The translations under genes were made by a program, and so were the position numbers. From UBA4656 sp002405525 (GTDB lineage Bacteria; Pseudomonadota; Gammaproteobacteria; Xanthomonadales; Ahniellaceae), in NCBI GenBank assembly GCA_036723735.1, contig DAIMGT010000053.1, positions 1 through 26,941 of the forward strand: 26,941 nt of DNA, read 5' to 3'. This document shows positions 24,101 to 26,941 of this stretch, piece after piece. The notes beneath the pieces are model-generated. The model saw only the letters and a list, made by a program, of their open reading frames with translations, was not told where the DNA came from and ran no database searches. Within the stretch, counting starts at the first letter, position 1; each line of letters opens with the position of its first letter.

Positions 24101-26557
24101 ATGCACTCGTTCCGCCCTTTGTGCGCCGGCCTGCTGCTGCTCGGCCTTGCCAGCCCCGCCACGGCCGAGGACCTCGTGATCTGCGTCGACACCGTCGCCG
24201 AGTTCGAGGACGCGATGACGCTCGCCCAAGCGGCGAATCCAGCGGTCAGCCGGGTGCTGATCCGCCTCGAGCAGGGCAGCTACAACCTGTCCAGCGCGAG
24301 CTTCATGCGCACCACCGCGCAGGCGACGGCGCTGCCGATCCGCGAGCCGCTGGTCATCGCCGGCGGCTATACCGCGGGTTGCGCCGGTCGTGTGCTCGAC
24401 GCCGACAACACGGTGCTGCTCAACACCGGCACGCGGCGGCTGGACCTCGACGTCTTCCGCGACTTCCTGTTGTCCGGCGTGACGTTCTCCAACTTCGCCA
24501 ACCGCGTCGCCGTCGGCCACTTCGATCTCGCCGACACGCTGCAGAACGTCGAACTCAGCCACGTGCGCTTCAACGGCGGCTCGGGCGGCATCGTGCTCTC
24601 GGCCGAGGCCGGCAGCGGGCAGTCACGCCTCACGTTGAAGAACACGCTGGTGTTCAACCGGCCCGGCGACGGCCAGTGCGTGATCCGCCTCAACGGCGAC
24701 ACCGGGGCGGACACCAGCGTGCGCCTGATCGCCGCCAACAACACGATCGCCGGCAACGGCACCGCCGGCGACGGCGTGTGCTTCGGCCACGTCGAACTGC
24801 CCGAGTTCCACAACAACATCTTCTACCTCAATCCCGGCGAAGACCTGCTGGGCACAGGCAATAACGGTCTCGCCACCGTGCGCAACAACCTGCTGCAGTC
24901 GCTCGCCGGCGTGGTCTACCTCATCGACAGCAACAACTCCAGCGCGAACCCGCTGTTCAACAACGTGCTCGCCGGCGACCTGGGCCTGGGCGCGGGTTCG
25001 CCCGCGATCAACGCAGGGTTCGCGAACGTGCCCTTCGGCGTCGGCACGGTCGATGCCACCGGCAACACGCGCGTGGTCGGCAGCGTGGTCGACCGCGGCG
25101 CGCTGGAGAGCGCGAACGCCGGCACCGGCACGCTGGTGGTCACCAACACCGGCAACAGCGGTGCGGGCAGCCTGCGCGACGCGATCACCCAGGCCAACGG
25201 CACGCCCGGTGCCAACGCCATCGTGTTCAACATCACCGTGCCGGCTGGGTGCCCGAAGATCATCAACCTCACCAGCGCGCTGCCCGACATCACCGAGTCG
25301 GTGATCATCGACGGCACCACGCAGCCCGGATACCAGCCCAACACCGTCGACGTCGGCTATGACGGCACGCAGTGCATCCTGCTGCGCGGTGGCGCCAGCC
25401 TGTTCGGCCTCGAAGTGCCCGGCAGCGCGGCGGCGGCCACGCGCCTGCAGGTCGAGGGCATCGCCTTCGGCGGCTTCGCCTACGGCGTCTTCCTCGCCGG
25501 CGGCAGTTCGCACCGGATCGCCGGCAGCCACTTCGGCGTGCCGCTGGCCGGCAGCAACGCGATGGGCGGTGGCATCTATGTCGCCGGACCCGACGACGTA
25601 AAGATCGGCGGCTCCGGGCCCGGCGAGCGCAACGTGTTCGGCAACATCACCGCCGGCGGCGGCTTCTTCGCCGCGGCCGGCGTGCTGGTGGCGAGCGCGA
25701 GCGAGCGCACCGAGATCGTCAACAACATCTTCGGCAACGAGCCCAACGGCGTGCTCGAAGCGCCGCTGGATCACGGCATCCGCAGCGATGGCAGCGACGG
25801 CGTGTTCGCCGACAACCTCGTCAACAACGCCACCGAGTGGGGCGTCCTGCTCGGGGCCACCGCCACCGGCAACACCCTGGCGCAGACCCGCATGGGCCTG
25901 CCCGCGGTCTGCTTCGGCGCGTGCCCGACCGGCCAGGCCAACGCCCGCGGCATCCTGATCGAGGGCGCCGAGAACATCCTATCCAACACCGAGCTCGTGG
26001 GGGACGTCTCGACGGTCAACATGCTGCGCGTGACCGGCGACGACAACGACCTGTCGGGCAACCTCGTGTACGGTGCGGGGGTTGGCCGGGTGCCGGTCGA
26101 CATCGGCAACATCGGTTTCGACGTGATCGACATCGACAACGCCAATCCACCCGCCGGCAACCGCGGCCTGAACTGGCCGGAAGTGATCTCGACGCAGCGG
26201 CAGGCGAACGGCACCATCGAGGTGGTGGTCCGCCTGCGCACCGGCAATGGCAGCTACGCCATCCAGCTCTACACCAGCGCGCGGCGCGTCGACGCCGGCG
26301 GCGTCGCCCGCTGCGAGGCGCGACAGTATGTCGCCTCCACCGGCTACACCACCATCACCAGCGCGACGCCGGGCGCCAACGCGACGGCCGACTTCGTTCT
26401 CTCGCTGCCCGCGAGCGAGTTCGCCTTCCCGCAGGTGACGGCGCAGGCCGTCAAGCGCGTGCGGATCGGCAGCACCGCGCGCGGCGGCGACACCAGCGAG
26501 ATCGGCAACTGCGTCGAGCTGCCGCTGTTCGGCAACGGGTTCGAGGCAGTGGATTGA
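24101..26557 (+). CDS. secreted two-module beta-helix protein with C-terminal LFGNGFE motif
   Basis: The protein has 818 residues. MHSFRPLCAGLLLLGLASPA plus TAEA-like cleavage is a standard signal peptide. A first beta-helix domain (about residues 25-335) contains SRLTLKNTLVFNRPGDGQ, ANNTIAGNGTAGDG and FHNNIFYLNPGED. At about 340 TLVVTNTGNSGAGSLRDAI starts the second module, followed by VIIDGTTQPGYQPN, RNVFGNITAGGG and EIVNNIFGNEPNG. At about 690 NRGLNWPEVIST marks the C-terminal domain, which ends CVELPLFGNGFEAVD. The start is well supported by AGGAG eight bases upstream. The domain order matches the gene at 18930-21401, so the two are paralogues in opposite orientation flanking the FG-GAP pseudogene. 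Confidence 0.88.
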   Translation: MHSFRPLCAGLLLLGLASPATAEDLVICVDTVAEFEDAMTLAQAANPAVSRVLIRLEQGSYNLSSASFMRTTAQATALPIREPLVIAGGYTAGCAGRVLDADNTVLLNTGTRRLDLDVFRDFLLSGVTFSNFANRVAVGHFDLADTLQNVELSHVRFNGGSGGIVLSAEAGSGQSRLTLKNTLVFNRPGDGQCVIRLNGDTGADTSVRLIAANNTIAGNGTAGDGVCFGHVELPEFHNNIFYLNPGEDLLGTGNNGLATVRNNLLQSLAGVVYLIDSNNSSANPLFNNVLAGDLGLGAGSPAINAGFANVPFGVGTVDATGNTRVVGSVVDRGALESANAGTGTLVVTNTGNSGAGSLRDAITQANGTPGANAIVFNITVPAGCPKIINLTSALPDITESVIIDGTTQPGYQPNTVDVGYDGTQCILLRGGASLFGLEVPGSAAAATRLQVEGIAFGGFAYGVFLAGGSSHRIAGSHFGVPLAGSNAMGGGIYVAGPDDVKIGGSGPGERNVFGNITAGGGFFAAAGVLVASASERTEIVNNIFGNEPNGVLEAPLDHGIRSDGSDGVFADNLVNNATEWGVLLGATATGNTLAQTRMGLPAVCFGACPTGQANARGILIEGAENILSNTELVGDVSTVNMLRVTGDDNDLSGNLVYGAGVGRVPVDIGNIGFDVIDIDNANPPAGNRGLNWPEVISTQRQANGTIEVVVRLRTGNGSYAIQLYTSARRVDAGGVARCEARQYVASTGYTTITSATPGANATADFVLSLPASEFAFPQVTAQAVKRVRIGSTARGGDTSEIGNCVELPLFGNGFEAVD

Positions 26558-26666
26558 ACGCCGCCGGCCCGGGGGTTCGCGCGGTGCAGCGCGGCCGGAA
26601 ACGGTCGGCCGGCCGGTGCGTCGCCGCGGGAGCCGCCCACGACTGCCGGGATGGCGAAGGTGCCCG
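26558..26666. other. intergenic region upstream of the kinase gene
   Basis: This is a GC-rich spacer of 109 bases. GGCCG (26591-26596 area) can pair with CGGCC a few bases on, a weak hairpin without a T-tract. No gene is supported. Confidence 0.3.
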
Positions 26667-26941
26667 ATGACGAGTGGATTCGACGCGCTGCTGGCCGAGA
26701 TCGGCGAACGCATCGCGGCGGGCGAGATCATCGATCCGATGACCCTGCCGCCGGGCTTCGCCGCGGACCCGCGCGGCCAGAGCCTGCTGCGCTTTGCCCG
26801 TGTGGCCGGCGCGCTGGCGGCGAACGTGTCGAGTGTCCCGGTGCCGCCGCCACCGGACACCGCCCGCCCGGTCGTCCGCATCGGGCCTTGGCGCCTGGCG
26901 CGCCTGCTCGGCAGCGGCGGCATGGGCGACGTGTGGCTGGG
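26667..26941 (+). CDS. Ser/Thr protein kinase, N-terminal part, cut by the right edge
   Basis: The first 91 residues are visible. MTSGFDALLAEIGERIAAGE and a Pro-rich linker (VPVPPPPDTARP) precede IGPWRLARLLGSGGMGDVWL. The last contains the glycine-rich ATP loop GSGGMGDV of eukaryote-like (PknB/Stk type) kinases at about residues 81-88. The catalytic core lies outside the window. AAGG just upstream supports the ATG at 26667. Kinases of this group in Xanthomonadales often carry tetratricopeptide repeats after the kinase domain; that cannot be checked here. Confidence 0.85.
   Translation, partial: MTSGFDALLAEIGERIAAGEIIDPMTLPPGFAADPRGQSLLRFARVAGALAANVSSVPVPPPPDTARPVVRIGPWRLARLLGSGGMGDVWL

Overview
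The window is about 70% GC. Its gene content points to a gammaproteobacterium of the order Xanthomonadales/Lysobacterales, probably near Rhodanobacteraceae. That placement is inferred from hemH, rdgC, ttcA, plsB and pyrF protein character, from an interspersed GTGGGAGCGAGCAAC-type REP family, and from TAC(A/T)AT-like -10 boxes. No rRNA, tRNA, insertion sequence or CRISPR array was seen.

Region 1 (1-13.3 kb) is mostly ordinary chromosome. Left to right it holds: the edge of a possible secreted-protein gene; ferrochelatase (hemH) overlapping an alpha/beta hydrolase gene by one base; a REP/BIME cluster with a perfect 112-bp direct repeat; a leftward ttcA-rdgC-YgjP-like metallopeptidase cluster; a small YdcH-like protein; a membrane protein with a C-terminal LytTR DNA-binding domain; an exported CocE/NonD-type hydrolase; plsB; a candidate small RNA with a C-rich loop and a textbook terminator; and pyrF, which overlaps the gene for an e(P4)-type acid phosphatase lipoprotein.

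Region 2 (14.3-26.6 kb) is accessory in character. It is an array of large exported proteins: a beta-propeller protein, three right-handed beta-helix proteins sharing a GSLRxAI...IDGxTQPG module, and a 13-repeat FG-GAP protein broken by two single-base frameshifts and an in-frame stop. Four intact genes and one gene remnant end in the same short motif, about hydrophobic-F-x-(D/N)-G-F-E, placed 1 to about 16 residues from the stop. This is the best candidate here for something undescribed: a shared C-terminal tag on secreted proteins.

The junction between the regions (13.8-16.4 kb) has been rearranged. The acid phosphatase gene has a truncated second copy 2,151 bp away. A 306-bp tract is 304/306 identical between the copies while its flanks have diverged, which suggests gene conversion. 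The broken copy is fused to a fragment of a beta-helix gene and to another C-terminal remnant.

The right edge starts a Ser/Thr protein kinase gene.
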